Shown here: piece after piece, positions 9,447-16,933 of the stretch | How the letters are laid out: the number at the start of each line of letters is the position of its first letter | How positions within the stretch are numbered: position 1 is the stretch's first letter | DNA from: Firmicutes bacterium HGW-Firmicutes-16 | Lineage (GTDB): Bacteria > Bacillota > Clostridia > Oscillospirales > Oscillospiraceae | Direction of reading: 5' to 3' | DNA length: 63,404 nucleotides | NCBI GenBank assembly: GCA_002841545.1 | Contig: PGZZ01000014.1 | Coordinates: forward strand, 1-63,404 | Made by a program: the position numbers and the translations under genes | The notes under the pieces: generated by a model | Told to the model about the DNA's origin: nothing | The model's input: only the letters and a program-made list of their open reading frames with translations | Database searches by the model: none

Positions 9447-9630
9447 TCGCTTTGAGGGCGAGTTTGCAGTTGTAGAACTAGAAGACCGTAGCTTTGCTAA
9501 TTTGCCTAAAAAGCTAATTCCAACGGGAGCTGATGAAGGTACCGTTGTTTCAATCAACGTAGAGCAAGAACAGACGGAAAAACTAAAGGCCGGAATGTCA
9601 AGACTTATAAAGGACCTATTTAAAGAATAG
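9430..9630 (+). CDS. DUF3006 domain protein
   Basis: A 66-residue protein matching DUF3006: IIDRFEGEFAVVELEDRSFA at the start, then an LPKKLIPTGADEGTVVSINV block. The family is a small beta-barrel-like domain often encoded beside metallo-beta-lactamase-fold proteins; no such neighbour is present here. Function is unknown. A terminator follows immediately, so with the leader ORF this is a short independent transcript. Confidence 0.85.
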   Translation: MKIIIDRFEGEFAVVELEDRSFANLPKKLIPTGADEGTVVSINVEQEQTEKLKAGMSRLIKDLFKE

Positions 9631-9637
9631 AAAAATT

Positions 9638-9671
9638 AGACGGACATCCGATTACGGTTGACCGTCTTTTT
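9638..9671 (+). terminator. Rho-independent terminator after DUF3006
   Basis: AGACGG (9638-9643) pairs with CCGTCT (9662-9667), followed by TTTT. It lies eight bases past the DUF3006 stop codon. Confidence 0.6.
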
Positions 9672-9722
9672 GATAAACACCAATATTTTATTGACTGGGT
9701 CAGTATAAAGTTTTCATTGTTT

Positions 9723-9868
9723 TTATTCCCTTATAGCTGACATATATCTAGCCGTAATAATACCCGCTGGTAAGGCAACCACGCTATACCTGCTAATGAT
9801 GAAACCATACTTACAAGCCGCCCAACATCTGTAATTGGATAAATATCGACATATCCTACCGTTGTAAG
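9723..9868 (-). pseudogene. C-terminal remnant of a potassium-channel-like gene
   Basis: The minus strand from 9868 reads LTTVGYVDIYPITDVGRLVS followed by MVSSLAGIA, which is the selectivity filter and following inner helix of voltage-gated-type potassium channels (usual filter TTVGYGD). After LAGIA a one-base deletion shifts frame. In the alternative frame it continues VVALPAGIITARYMSAIRE to a stop, matching the usual LPAGII helix end. Everything 5-prime of the filter is missing and is replaced by the ICE-borne HTH gene. The break therefore marks a recombination junction. Confidence 0.65.
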
Positions 9869-9869
9869 T

Positions 9870-10055
9870 TCAGTAAATCTTTCCTATTTTCCTCTCCAGC
9901 CAACTAACAAAACCAGACTTCATTACATAGTACCTCCCGCCTATTTTCACTGCCGGAAACGATTTGCTTTTGACTAACGCATAGGCTTTATCCCTACCAA
10001 TACCGAGGTAGCTTTGTAGTTCTTTAACCGTAATTAACTCGGGCAATTGTGTCAT
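9870..10055 (-). CDS. Excisionase-like helix-turn-helix protein
   Basis: A 61-residue protein with an HTH_17/excisionase-type winged helix: LPELITVKELQSYLGIGRDK, then AYALVKSKSFPAVKIGGRYY and a final WLE. Such proteins bend DNA at attachment sites and favour excision. It is the last gene of the minus-strand mobilisation operon and lies at the presumed left end of the ICE, next to the channel remnant. In the excised circle it would sit directly upstream of the integrase on the same strand, the usual xis-int order. Alternatively it could be a plain regulator. Confidence 0.7.
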   Translation of the reverse strand: MTQLPELITVKELQSYLGIGRDKAYALVKSKSFPAVKIGGRYYVMKSGFVSWLERKIGKIY

Positions 10056-10067
10056 ACTAGTTACCTC

Positions 10068-10325
10068 TCATTTCAGAATTGTATACAAGTTGGAGCTGTA
10101 GCTGCCGTTACCGCGGTAGCGCAGCTCCTTCTCTATATACCCGTTTTGTATTAAGTCCTCCAACGCCCTTTTTACCGTTGATCGGGACATATCCAAATCA
10201 GACGCTATGCGATTAATACCCGGCCAACACGCCCCCTCTTTATTGGCTCGATCACGAAGATACATATATGCAGTCTTTGCCCGATGAGGGAGATTGTCTG
10301 TATAAATAGTACCGAAATAGCCCAT
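10068..10325 (-). CDS. Winged helix-turn-helix (HTH_36-type) protein
   Basis: An 85-residue protein beginning MGYFGTIYTDNLPHRAKTAY. It has the HTH_36 pattern seen in replication-initiator-like proteins of plasmids and ICEs: WPGINRIASDLDMSRSTVKR is the recognition segment, with a wing at ALEDLIQNGYIEKE. It probably binds element DNA as a regulator or in replication of the circle. It lies 12 bases from both neighbours, within one operon. Confidence 0.7.
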   Translation of the reverse strand: MGYFGTIYTDNLPHRAKTAYMYLRDRANKEGACWPGINRIASDLDMSRSTVKRALEDLIQNGYIEKELRYRGNGSYSSNLYTILK

Positions 10326-10336
10326 TTTCTCTCCTG

Positions 10337-12118
10337 TTACTCATATCTCAGCATTTTGCCGTTTGGTGTACGTGTCTCTTCGCCTAATTCTACTGAAGAG
10401 CTATCACTTACCCGCTTTGAGCTCATCGTAAGGCTCTTTTTCATAATGTTCATCTCGAGCTCACGCCGGTTTGCATAAACCACTTCCCGCTGCGCTTTTT
10501 CTGAGACTGAGTACGGTCTACAGAACGTGATACCCCAGTCCGAGTACAACCGCAGGCGTGTTTTCATCGGATGTGTACCAGTCTTCATAACAATGAAATG
10601 TCCTTTCGGCAAAGCTTTCAGCTCGTCAGGTGTGAGCAAAGGACGCTCCATCATCTGCAGGCTCTGAGATGGGTCACTTCTCCCCCGATTGACACTTCCC
10701 GACATGACTGTTCTGCATCCCAACGCTTTAGATAACACCTCCGCCGTTTGGCTGTTTGGCGCAAAGCCTCCGAAAATTATGTCCTGACAATTATCGACTA
10801 TTATTTCAGCACCCTCTCTTCCGTAATTCTTATGGAGCTGACTAAGACTCTGTATTATCGGGACCATTGTCAGTCGGCGAGATCGCGAGGCGGAAAACAT
10901 TAATTCCAGTGAATCTATAGGCGGTATGGTTCCAAGCTCGTCGCAGAAAAACACAACACGGTTGTTAAGCTTTCCTCCCTGCTCGTCCGCAACAGCAAGT
11001 ATTTCACGATATAATTGCTGTATCATAAGCGACACCATAAAGTACTTTGTATTGTCTTCCTCGGGAAGAACAATGAAAACGGCCGACTTTTCGTTGCAGA
11101 ATCTCTCCGCGTCAATCGCGGTATCAAAACAGAGAACTTGCTCCATTTCGGAGTCCAGAAATGCGTTGAGCCTGGACAGAACAGTCGACATCACCGATGC
11201 CATTGCCTGCTCCGAAGTGTTCAGTGCTGCTCCAGCAAACCACTTGGCCTTATGCTCTGGTGGCAGCTTCTCCATAAGCAGCTGGAACTGATTTCTTCCC
11301 GCTATCTGTGGTGGAGCAAGCAATTCCTGTACAAGCTTGAACACGCTTACTATATGTCTCTTCTCGCTTTTATCACCTTCCGCCGGTCGCAGATATTCGG
11401 CTACCAAAAGAATAACCGCTGTAAGCACACCTTCGGCTGCGTCATAAAAGAACGCGTTTTGTCCGTAGCTCTCATTCCCGGATTTGTTAATAATCGTCCG
11501 ACTGATTATTTTCGCGTATTTTTCCGCCTTAGCTTTTGAGACTATATCCTTTGGGTATAACGAGTAGGCATCCATATATCGGTTGACGAGATGGAGAAGA
11601 TTATTACCGTCCGAGCGTGTAGGGTTACGCAAATCAATGACCGATACCTTATAACCATAACAATCCTTGGCGATTGCGCCGTAATTTCGATATACATCTC
11701 CCTTGGTGTCAGTCACGAGAAAGCTCATTCCGCTTGCGCATGCAAATTCGAGATTAGGGTAGAGAAAAAATGCTGTCTTGCCAACTCCGGAAGCTCCGAT
11801 CATAAGAGTATGCACATCGCCGGTATCGACAAGAGCCTCTATCTTGTTTTTATGCCCGACACATCCGAGGACTACTCCTTGAAGGGCGGGGCATTTCATC
11901 CCCTCCCTCCATTCCTGCGGAGTAAATCGAACCTGACTATATGTCTTTTGAATTTCCCGTTTCGTCGCAAAGCGAGCTGTTCCATGTTGACCATCGCCAA
12001 CTGTTCGGCTCTTTATCCCGTTCAGAGTATAATAATGCGACAATATAGAAAGGCCGCCAATGACAACAAACATCACGACGGCAGCAATTATTAATATGTA
12101 TATGTTGTTTGGCATCAT
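10337..12118 (-). CDS. virD4: VirD4/TraG-type conjugative coupling protein
   Basis: The coupling ATPase that brings the relaxase-DNA complex to the transfer channel in the inner membrane. One N-terminal membrane segment is visible (IYILIIAAVVMFVVIGGLSI), then the TraG/VirD4 ATPase with Walker A GASGVGKT near residue 117 and Walker B FFCDELGTIPP near 400, and the usual APNSQTAEVLSKALG block. About 593 residues, normal for this family. I prefer the ATG at 12118 (or the adjacent ATG at 12115), which follows AAAGGAGC; the longer frame to 12172 overlaps the upstream gene. Confidence 0.9.
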   Translation of the reverse strand: MMPNNIYILIIAAVVMFVVIGGLSILSHYYTLNGIKSRTVGDGQHGTARFATKREIQKTYSQVRFTPQEWREGMKCPALQGVVLGCVGHKNKIEALVDTGDVHTLMIGASGVGKTAFFLYPNLEFACASGMSFLVTDTKGDVYRNYGAIAKDCYGYKVSVIDLRNPTRSDGNNLLHLVNRYMDAYSLYPKDIVSKAKAEKYAKIISRTIINKSGNESYGQNAFFYDAAEGVLTAVILLVAEYLRPAEGDKSEKRHIVSVFKLVQELLAPPQIAGRNQFQLLMEKLPPEHKAKWFAGAALNTSEQAMASVMSTVLSRLNAFLDSEMEQVLCFDTAIDAERFCNEKSAVFIVLPEEDNTKYFMVSLMIQQLYREILAVADEQGGKLNNRVVFFCDELGTIPPIDSLELMFSASRSRRLTMVPIIQSLSQLHKNYGREGAEIIVDNCQDIIFGGFAPNSQTAEVLSKALGCRTVMSGSVNRGRSDPSQSLQMMERPLLTPDELKALPKGHFIVMKTGTHPMKTRLRLYSDWGITFCRPYSVSEKAQREVVYANRRELEMNIMKKSLTMSSKRVSDSSSVELGEETRTPNGKMLRYE

Positions 12119-12143
12119 GCTCCTTTCAACGTTGAAGACGTAT

Positions 12144-13040
12144 TCATTCTTTTGTCGCACACAAATCTTCATTCCAGTCCTTCAGTTCCGACCTATCATA
12201 AGACACATCCTTATATCCGAGACTCTGTAATCTATCGCTCATACGTTCTGAGGCGGCAATCCCTGCATGGTCATTATCCAGACATAGAATTACTGTTGTC
12301 AGATTGGGATGTGTTTCAAGAATCTTCAGCATCGCATACTCAGACAAACCGCAAAGAGCAACATAGCTATGCTCATTCCAGTTTTCGATATGCAAGCATA
12401 TATACGACATCAGGTCTATCGGAGCTTCAAATACATACAGCTTCTCAGAATCGCCTGTCCAGTTAAAGCTGAACTCAGAATCGCTCCCCTCTACGTTCAT
12501 ACAAAACCCATTTTTGCCCAAAGCTTTTTTGTGGCAATGACGGGCAGTGCCGTGTTCGTCCATCCCGACGAACACGGCACTGTGATATTCTCTTCCGTTT
12601 TTGGAGAACTCCCGGCTTTCGTATATAAGCTTTTCGTTAGCAAACGCTTCAATTACTTTTGTTTCAAGCTTTCGCTCATTTATGAGGTAGGCAAACAACC
12701 TATGCATGTTGCCATTGCGTAGAGGGAGCACAAACGGCATCGGCTTGCTCTCGCGAATAGTTTCTTCAACAGTATACTCCTTCATTTCTAGCAACGATGC
12801 CACTGCTTCCACAAACGGTAGTCCCCAATGATACTGCAGAAAGCTAACTGCCAAACCGCCTTTCATTGTCGCGTGATCGTACCATCTGTTTCCCCGGACA
12901 GTTATGCTGTGGTCAGTGGCCAAACGACGGTCTTTACCCGAACGTATTAGTCGCTCTCCATGCCTAACGAGAATTGTTTCTAAATCCACAGTATTTGCAC
13001 TATGTAGTTGCTCCTCGGTATATTGTACGTATTTCGCCAT
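12144..13040 (-). CDS. DUF3991/toprim domain protein
   Basis: A 298-residue protein common in Clostridia ICEs, next to the relaxase. The N-terminal DUF3991-like region includes the HSITVRGNRWYDHATMKGG block. The C-terminal toprim domain has the acidic motifs FEAPIDLMSY near residue 206 and LCLDNDHAG near 255, where toprim domains bind divalent metal. Primases and topoisomerases share this fold; here a role in DNA processing during transfer is inferred. It sits 12 bases downstream of the relaxase gene. Confidence 0.85.
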   Translation of the reverse strand: MAKYVQYTEEQLHSANTVDLETILVRHGERLIRSGKDRRLATDHSITVRGNRWYDHATMKGGLAVSFLQYHWGLPFVEAVASLLEMKEYTVEETIRESKPMPFVLPLRNGNMHRLFAYLINERKLETKVIEAFANEKLIYESREFSKNGREYHSAVFVGMDEHGTARHCHKKALGKNGFCMNVEGSDSEFSFNWTGDSEKLYVFEAPIDLMSYICLHIENWNEHSYVALCGLSEYAMLKILETHPNLTTVILCLDNDHAGIAASERMSDRLQSLGYKDVSYDRSELKDWNEDLCATKE

Positions 13041-13052
13041 TTAGGCCCTCCT

Positions 13053-14399
13053 TTACATATTCTGTTCGTAGTCATTGCCTTTGACACCATGGGTCCGACG
13101 CAATCTCGCAAGCTCAGCTTTCCGCTTCCGGTCAATGTGCTGAGCCTTGTAATAGTTCATGGGTACTGTACTTCTGAAAATATTGCCCATGTTATAAAGT
13201 AAACGCGTCGCCGCAGATATCGAAAGTGCCGCATCTGACTGCGGCGTATTGCTAATCTTATGAGGCTGATGTGTATTGACCAACACTGCCGGTTCAACTT
13301 GAGGGGTGATATTATCACTTTCTAGCTCTTCCCTAGGAGCTGAATCCAGCTGTTCCACGAAATCTGACACGGCAAGTGCTTCACGTATTATCATGTTACG
13401 AACGGTTTTGAATTCCTTCTGCTGATTCAAGGGCAGCAGTTCCGGAAGATTATCCGTATAGATTTTAATAACCGCTTCCTGCATCTCATTCCAAAGCTTA
13501 TACGCCTCGGCAACCCGAGCATCCTTTGCAAGCTCGTTCGTGATCTCATCTACAACTGATTTTAGCTTAGGAGAAAGATAACCATACTGCTTTTTACCGC
13601 TCACGGACTTCAACGCTTCCGATAACTCCCGTACCAGTAGCTCTATTTTCTCATTCTCCAACGTCCCAGTTTCCATTTGTTCTATGAGCTCTTTCATGAC
13701 ATCTTGAGCACGCAAGTTCAGTTCTTCCCTTTTCTCGGTTTTCTGAGAGTAATACTCCAGCATCTCAGGTCTAAAAATATCATTTGCGAGTGCCGACTTA
13801 ATCTGGCGTATACCTGTCTTAGTGAGATAGCCCTCTTTGGGATCGGTCGAGTATATAACCATATGAACATGTGGGTGCGTATCTTTATTATGATAAGCCG
13901 CATACCAACGGAGATTATCCGGATGTATTTTCATGCTCGCCGCAATATCTGCACTGTGTGCGCGTAGAAGGTTTTTCCACGCTTCGGCGTTGTTGTAGCC
14001 AAACTGTTCCGCGTCCTCGCGTGTCAGAGATATGATAGGTATCCAAACGTTACCTTCATGTTCCGCAATTTCCTTCTGGACACGCGAGAGCACAATTTTT
14101 TCATCTGTCATTGAAAACAGACCGTTCGTTCCAAGCTTTTGAACGCCCGGACGCTCAGCAATATAGTTAACCAGAATGGAGCGCTTCACGGAATTGTCCG
14201 AATTAACATCCTCCTCAAACGAAAGATACTCGCTCTGCAGCTCATCAACAGGTCTATCTTCGTTATCGTCATTAGAGACGTTGAGTTCTTTCTCCGCCAG
14301 CATCTCGACACCTTCTCGAGTTGCTATGTAATTCACATGGTTACTTTTGCGGGTACTGTTTCCACTAATATACGGACATATAAATATAAGCCTCGCCAT
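13053..14399 (-). CDS. MobP-type relaxase (MobP3-like)
   Basis: The relaxase nicks oriT and pilots the transferred strand. A 448-residue protein with N-terminal HVNYIATREGVE near residue 22 and a repeated VNYIAERPGVQ near 77. The metal-binding three-histidine motif HNKDTHPHVHMVIY is at about residues 170-183, the mark of the MOB_P group. The nucleophilic tyrosine is likely in one of the NYIA segments, but I cannot say which. The C-terminal half is helical and family-specific. Its start overlaps the stop of the accessory gene upstream by one base, so the two are coupled. Confidence 0.88.
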   Translation of the reverse strand: MARLIFICPYISGNSTRKSNHVNYIATREGVEMLAEKELNVSNDDNEDRPVDELQSEYLSFEEDVNSDNSVKRSILVNYIAERPGVQKLGTNGLFSMTDEKIVLSRVQKEIAEHEGNVWIPIISLTREDAEQFGYNNAEAWKNLLRAHSADIAASMKIHPDNLRWYAAYHNKDTHPHVHMVIYSTDPKEGYLTKTGIRQIKSALANDIFRPEMLEYYSQKTEKREELNLRAQDVMKELIEQMETGTLENEKIELLVRELSEALKSVSGKKQYGYLSPKLKSVVDEITNELAKDARVAEAYKLWNEMQEAVIKIYTDNLPELLPLNQQKEFKTVRNMIIREALAVSDFVEQLDSAPREELESDNITPQVEPAVLVNTHQPHKISNTPQSDAALSISAATRLLYNMGNIFRSTVPMNYYKAQHIDRKRKAELARLRRTHGVKGNDYEQNM

Positions 14400-14869
14400 T
14401 ATCTGATACCATTTTGAAACCTTGCTGCATCTTCAAGGCTAATCTTCCCGAACGTCGTCTTCACATCCTTTACACACTTACCTCGGAGATTCCGAAGCTC
14501 CTCTTCATTGTAATTAAGATTTGCTCCGATTACCTGTGTCATCATCGCAACCTCAACAGCAAGCTTGAATAAAAGACTGCAGAGTCTGTCCACGTTTTGT
14601 GTGAGTACGCCGTTTATGAGTGAAGACAGCACACGGGACATGTACAGGTTTGAGTCTGGACTTCCCAGATACCCCATGTAGAACTGCAATGCTTTTTCTA
14701 CGAACTCGCTTCGGTTTTTACAGTTATCCTCGGCAAGAGATGCATCTATCCGCTCAGATACCTGTGGAGATAAATAAAAACCGTATTTATTCTTTTCGTC
14801 GTTCGTTATACTCCCTCCCAATCTGTATGTTTCCTCAAAAAGCTGTTCAACCGCCTGGTATTTCGGCAT
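14399..14869 (-). CDS. Relaxosome accessory protein (MobC-like)
   Basis: A 156-residue protein with a ribbon-helix-helix-like region (KYGFYLSPQVSERIDASLAE then NRSEFVEKALQFYM) and a helical C-terminal region. Genes of this type directly precede the relaxase in ICEs, and their products bind oriT to help nicking. It is the first gene of the mobilisation operon and is preceded by the candidate oriT region. The family name is inferred mainly from position and the ribbon-helix-helix pattern. Confidence 0.7.
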   Translation of the reverse strand: MPKYQAVEQLFEETYRLGGSITNDEKNKYGFYLSPQVSERIDASLAEDNCKNRSEFVEKALQFYMGYLGSPDSNLYMSRVLSSLINGVLTQNVDRLCSLLFKLAVEVAMMTQVIGANLNYNEEELRNLRGKCVKDVKTTFGKISLEDAARFQNGIR

Positions 14870-14925
14870 TCTTCAGAAAACAGTCCCTAATTCGCTAATC
14901 TTTTTTCAAACGTGTCTCTTTGAAC

Positions 14926-14946
14926 AAGCCCCGCACTGCGGGGCTT
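14926..14946. terminator. GC-rich hairpin upstream of the mobilisation operon
   Basis: AAGCCCCGC (14926-14934) pairs perfectly with GCGGGGCTT (14938-14946), loop three bases. It lies between the DUF6103 operon end and the mobC-like start. The hairpin could end the upstream minus-strand transcript or form part of the oriT region. Confidence 0.5.
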
Positions 14947-15099
14947 TGTGGTCGGAACGGGGGCTTTAGTCCCCAGTTCCTTTATCCTGTTTCATAATCG
15001 AAAATATGCTTTCGTCCTATTTCTCCTGATTACGCCGTTTCAAAGCTCGGCTCAAGCTCTCCAAAATGCCGCTTCAGGTGTACGGATGCCTGTGCCCTC

Positions 15100-15180
15100 C
15101 ACAAAATCGAACACAGTGGCAAACAGTGGCCGACACAGCGCTAAGCGCCGCTTATACGACGGGCGGTGCTTAGCCTTTCT
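15100..15180. other. oriT: Candidate origin of transfer (oriT)
   Basis: A 12-bp imperfect inverted repeat, GCTAAGCGCCGC (15140-15151) against GCGGTGCTTAGC (15163-15174), one mismatch, encloses an 11-base loop. Just before it the octamer ACAGTGGC occurs twice (about 15112-15132). No T-run follows either arm, and the segment is non-coding just upstream of the mobC-relaxase operon, the usual place for an oriT. The nick site cannot be placed. Confidence 0.4.
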
Positions 15181-15184
15181 AACG

Positions 15185-15388
15185 TTATTTAGGCTTTTTT
15201 GCAGAATTGTCGTCATCGTCAGTTTCATCAATGTAATCGCGGACAGTAGCTGGCACGTGTTTTTCATAGAGCTTTTGGAGTGCGTCGGCAAGCTCCTTCT
15301 CAATGGACAGCTCTTTTTTCTCCATATATTTTTTAGTAGCTCGGAGCTTTTCAGCATCCATGCTGATAGAAATGGTCTCTATTTTCAT
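15185..15388 (-). CDS. DUF6103-type small ICE protein
   Basis: A 67-residue acidic protein beginning MKIETISISMDAEKLRATKK, predicted helical with a Asp/Glu-rich tail. Its pattern resembles small conserved proteins that accompany conjugation genes in Clostridia elements. Function is unknown. Its start codon overlaps the stop of the DUF3846 gene, indicating one operon. Confidence 0.65.
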   Translation of the reverse strand: MKIETISISMDAEKLRATKKYMEKKELSIEKELADALQKLYEKHVPATVRDYIDETDDDDNSAKKPK

Positions 15389-15777
15389 CAGTGCATACCT
15401 CCCATAAAGTCAAACCCGATTACTTCTATCCTTGGCTCAAGCTCGGGCTCTTCTCCTGTAAACGCTGGGATTTCCCCAAACTTCTCACTATATTTTTGGA
15501 TTTGTTCCTCGCTCAACGATGCAAAGTCACCGTCCAAGGTATCCCCACAAATAAAAAAAGGGCCGCAAATAATATCTGCGCCCAGCCTGCGGTTGGGTTC
15601 CATGCCGTTTAGTTTTCCCTCCTCATTGCAGACTGCGATAGAACCATCGTCCAAATAAACGCACTCAATTAAACCGCCCACCTCGTGCTGTAGACCGCTA
15701 ATCTCGTTTGGGATTTCCTTGATTTCTGGAGGTTCGCCCACCTCAATTTTTAAAACCGTAATCATATTTTCTTTCAT
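15388..15777 (-). CDS. DUF3846 domain protein
   Basis: A 129-residue protein with the DUF3846 layout: ITVLKIEVGEPPEIKEIPN, then LQHEVGGLIECVYLDDGSIA, CNEEGKLNGMEPNRRLG and the DIICGPFFICG segment. This family is common in ICEs and phages of Firmicutes and has no established function. ATGA overlaps with the peptidase gene upstream suggest translational coupling. Confidence 0.85.
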   Translation of the reverse strand: MKENMITVLKIEVGEPPEIKEIPNEISGLQHEVGGLIECVYLDDGSIAVCNEEGKLNGMEPNRRLGADIICGPFFICGDTLDGDFASLSEEQIQKYSEKFGEIPAFTGEEPELEPRIEVIGFDFMGGMH

Positions 15778-16751
15778 TGTGCTATAGTCCTTTCGTAATT
15801 TATATATGGTATTTCAAGCCATGCCGTCCAGTTTCTGTCTTGCAGTTTTGTTTTTACAACGCCGTACTTTGTGCCCATGGCTTCAATAACCTCGCCGTTT
15901 CCGATGTAAACACCAATGTGTCCCTTGTGCCAAACCGCAAGGCCGGGGGTGTCGGGCATGGTGTTCATGCTGCCCTTTGTCGTCGCCACTTGGTACATTT
16001 GGTCGGCAGAGATGTCAGGCATGCCGTTTGTTCCATAGCCAACCTCGAGAGTGTTGGAGTCCAGCCAGCCATAGCCCTTTATAAGACCGACACAGTCGGT
16101 TGTGCGACCGTTCAGCCAGTTTTCTTCAATGAAATCTTTGTACTTACCAACGCCGTCGGGGTACTGACTGAGCTTGCTTGCGAACATTTGAGGTGTCAGA
16201 ACCCAGCCGCAGGTGCCCCAAACATAGCCCCAACCGTTTTCAAATGCTTGCTGCGCATAGGCGACAAGGTCGTGACTGTTTTTAGTGGAGGGATCTGTAA
16301 ATCCACTGACATCAATCTTTGTTTCGCCGCCCTCACCACGAATAATGTCACCTGTGAAACTGTCACCGGCACCTGAAATATGCTCAAACACATCGGCGGC
16401 ACTTTCCTTTTGAATGGCTGTGACTGTGACAGGAAGTCTGCCGTATGCGGTGTCCGTTGGCAGTGGAATCGCAACAATGTAGGACACCGGAACTTCGTTT
16501 CCATCCGCATCGGTGTAGGTAGTTGTGCGTTCCTCATAGCGCACAAAGCTGTCAACAAAGCCTTGAATGTCAATGGAGTCGGGACGGTCTGTGCCAAAAA
16601 AGAGAGCATAAAAAATAGACTTAACGTTTGTTCCGTCAAGTCCGTTTCCGTTTTCAGTCATAGCATTGACCCTTGCCACTTCGCTGTCCACGATAGCAAA
16701 AGCAGACTGCATTTCCTCGATATGCCGGCGGTAATCGTCCGGTAGAAACAC
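15774..16751 (-). CDS. C40 (NlpC/P60) peptidase of the conjugation system, missing its membrane anchor frame
   Basis: The C-terminal NlpC/P60 domain has catalytic Cys in TTDCVGLIKGYGW (near residue 218) and His in WHKGHIGVYIG (near 275). The preceding region is the usual CD1108-type linker with AYAQQAFENGWGYVWGTCGW. Such enzymes open peptidoglycan for the transfer channel. The frame begins at a GTG (16751). In relatives the protein starts with a membrane helix, and that helix is encoded just upstream in a different frame (16658-16933), so the gene looks broken by a one-base change near 16750. Either the enzyme starts at the GTG without its anchor or a -1 frameshift restores it. Confidence 0.75.
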   Translation of the reverse strand: MFLPDDYRRHIEEMQSAFAIVDSEVARVNAMTENGNGLDGTNVKSIFYALFFGTDRPDSIDIQGFVDSFVRYEERTTTYTDADGNEVPVSYIVAIPLPTDTAYGRLPVTVTAIQKESAADVFEHISGAGDSFTGDIIRGEGGETKIDVSGFTDPSTKNSHDLVAYAQQAFENGWGYVWGTCGWVLTPQMFASKLSQYPDGVGKYKDFIEENWLNGRTTDCVGLIKGYGWLDSNTLEVGYGTNGMPDISADQMYQVATTKGSMNTMPDTPGLAVWHKGHIGVYIGNGEVIEAMGTKYGVVKTKLQDRNWTAWLEIPYINYERTIAQ

Positions 16752-16933
16752 AAATCTGCAGCGGTAGTGTTATGCTGTGAGGTGGCGGAGAGAAGTGTGC
16801 AGAGCATAACAATGACTAAAATTAAAGGCGAGAGGACGGCTACGAGCAACCATCCCACTCCCTTTCGGAGCTTTTTATCGGTCAAAACTGTTGCGGCAAT
16901 CTTTGCAACTGCCGCTCCGGATATAGCTGCCAT
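16658..16933 (-). pseudogene. N-terminal membrane-anchor segment of the C40 peptidase, out of frame
   Basis: From the ATG at 16933, just past the VirB4 stop and with GGAGGAAG as ribosome binding site, the frame encodes a membrane helix (KGVGWLLVAVLSPLILVIVM) and the linker SATSQHNTTAADLCF, then non-conserved residues to a stop. The linker should lead to FLPDDYRRHIEEM, which is present in the -1 frame from about 16750. The two pieces together make one normal-length peptidase. Confidence 0.7.

Noticed and set aside
15052-15357. 101-codon minus-strand frame over the oriT region
   Set aside because: It overlaps the better supported DUF6103 gene in another frame and covers the inverted repeats; no homology.
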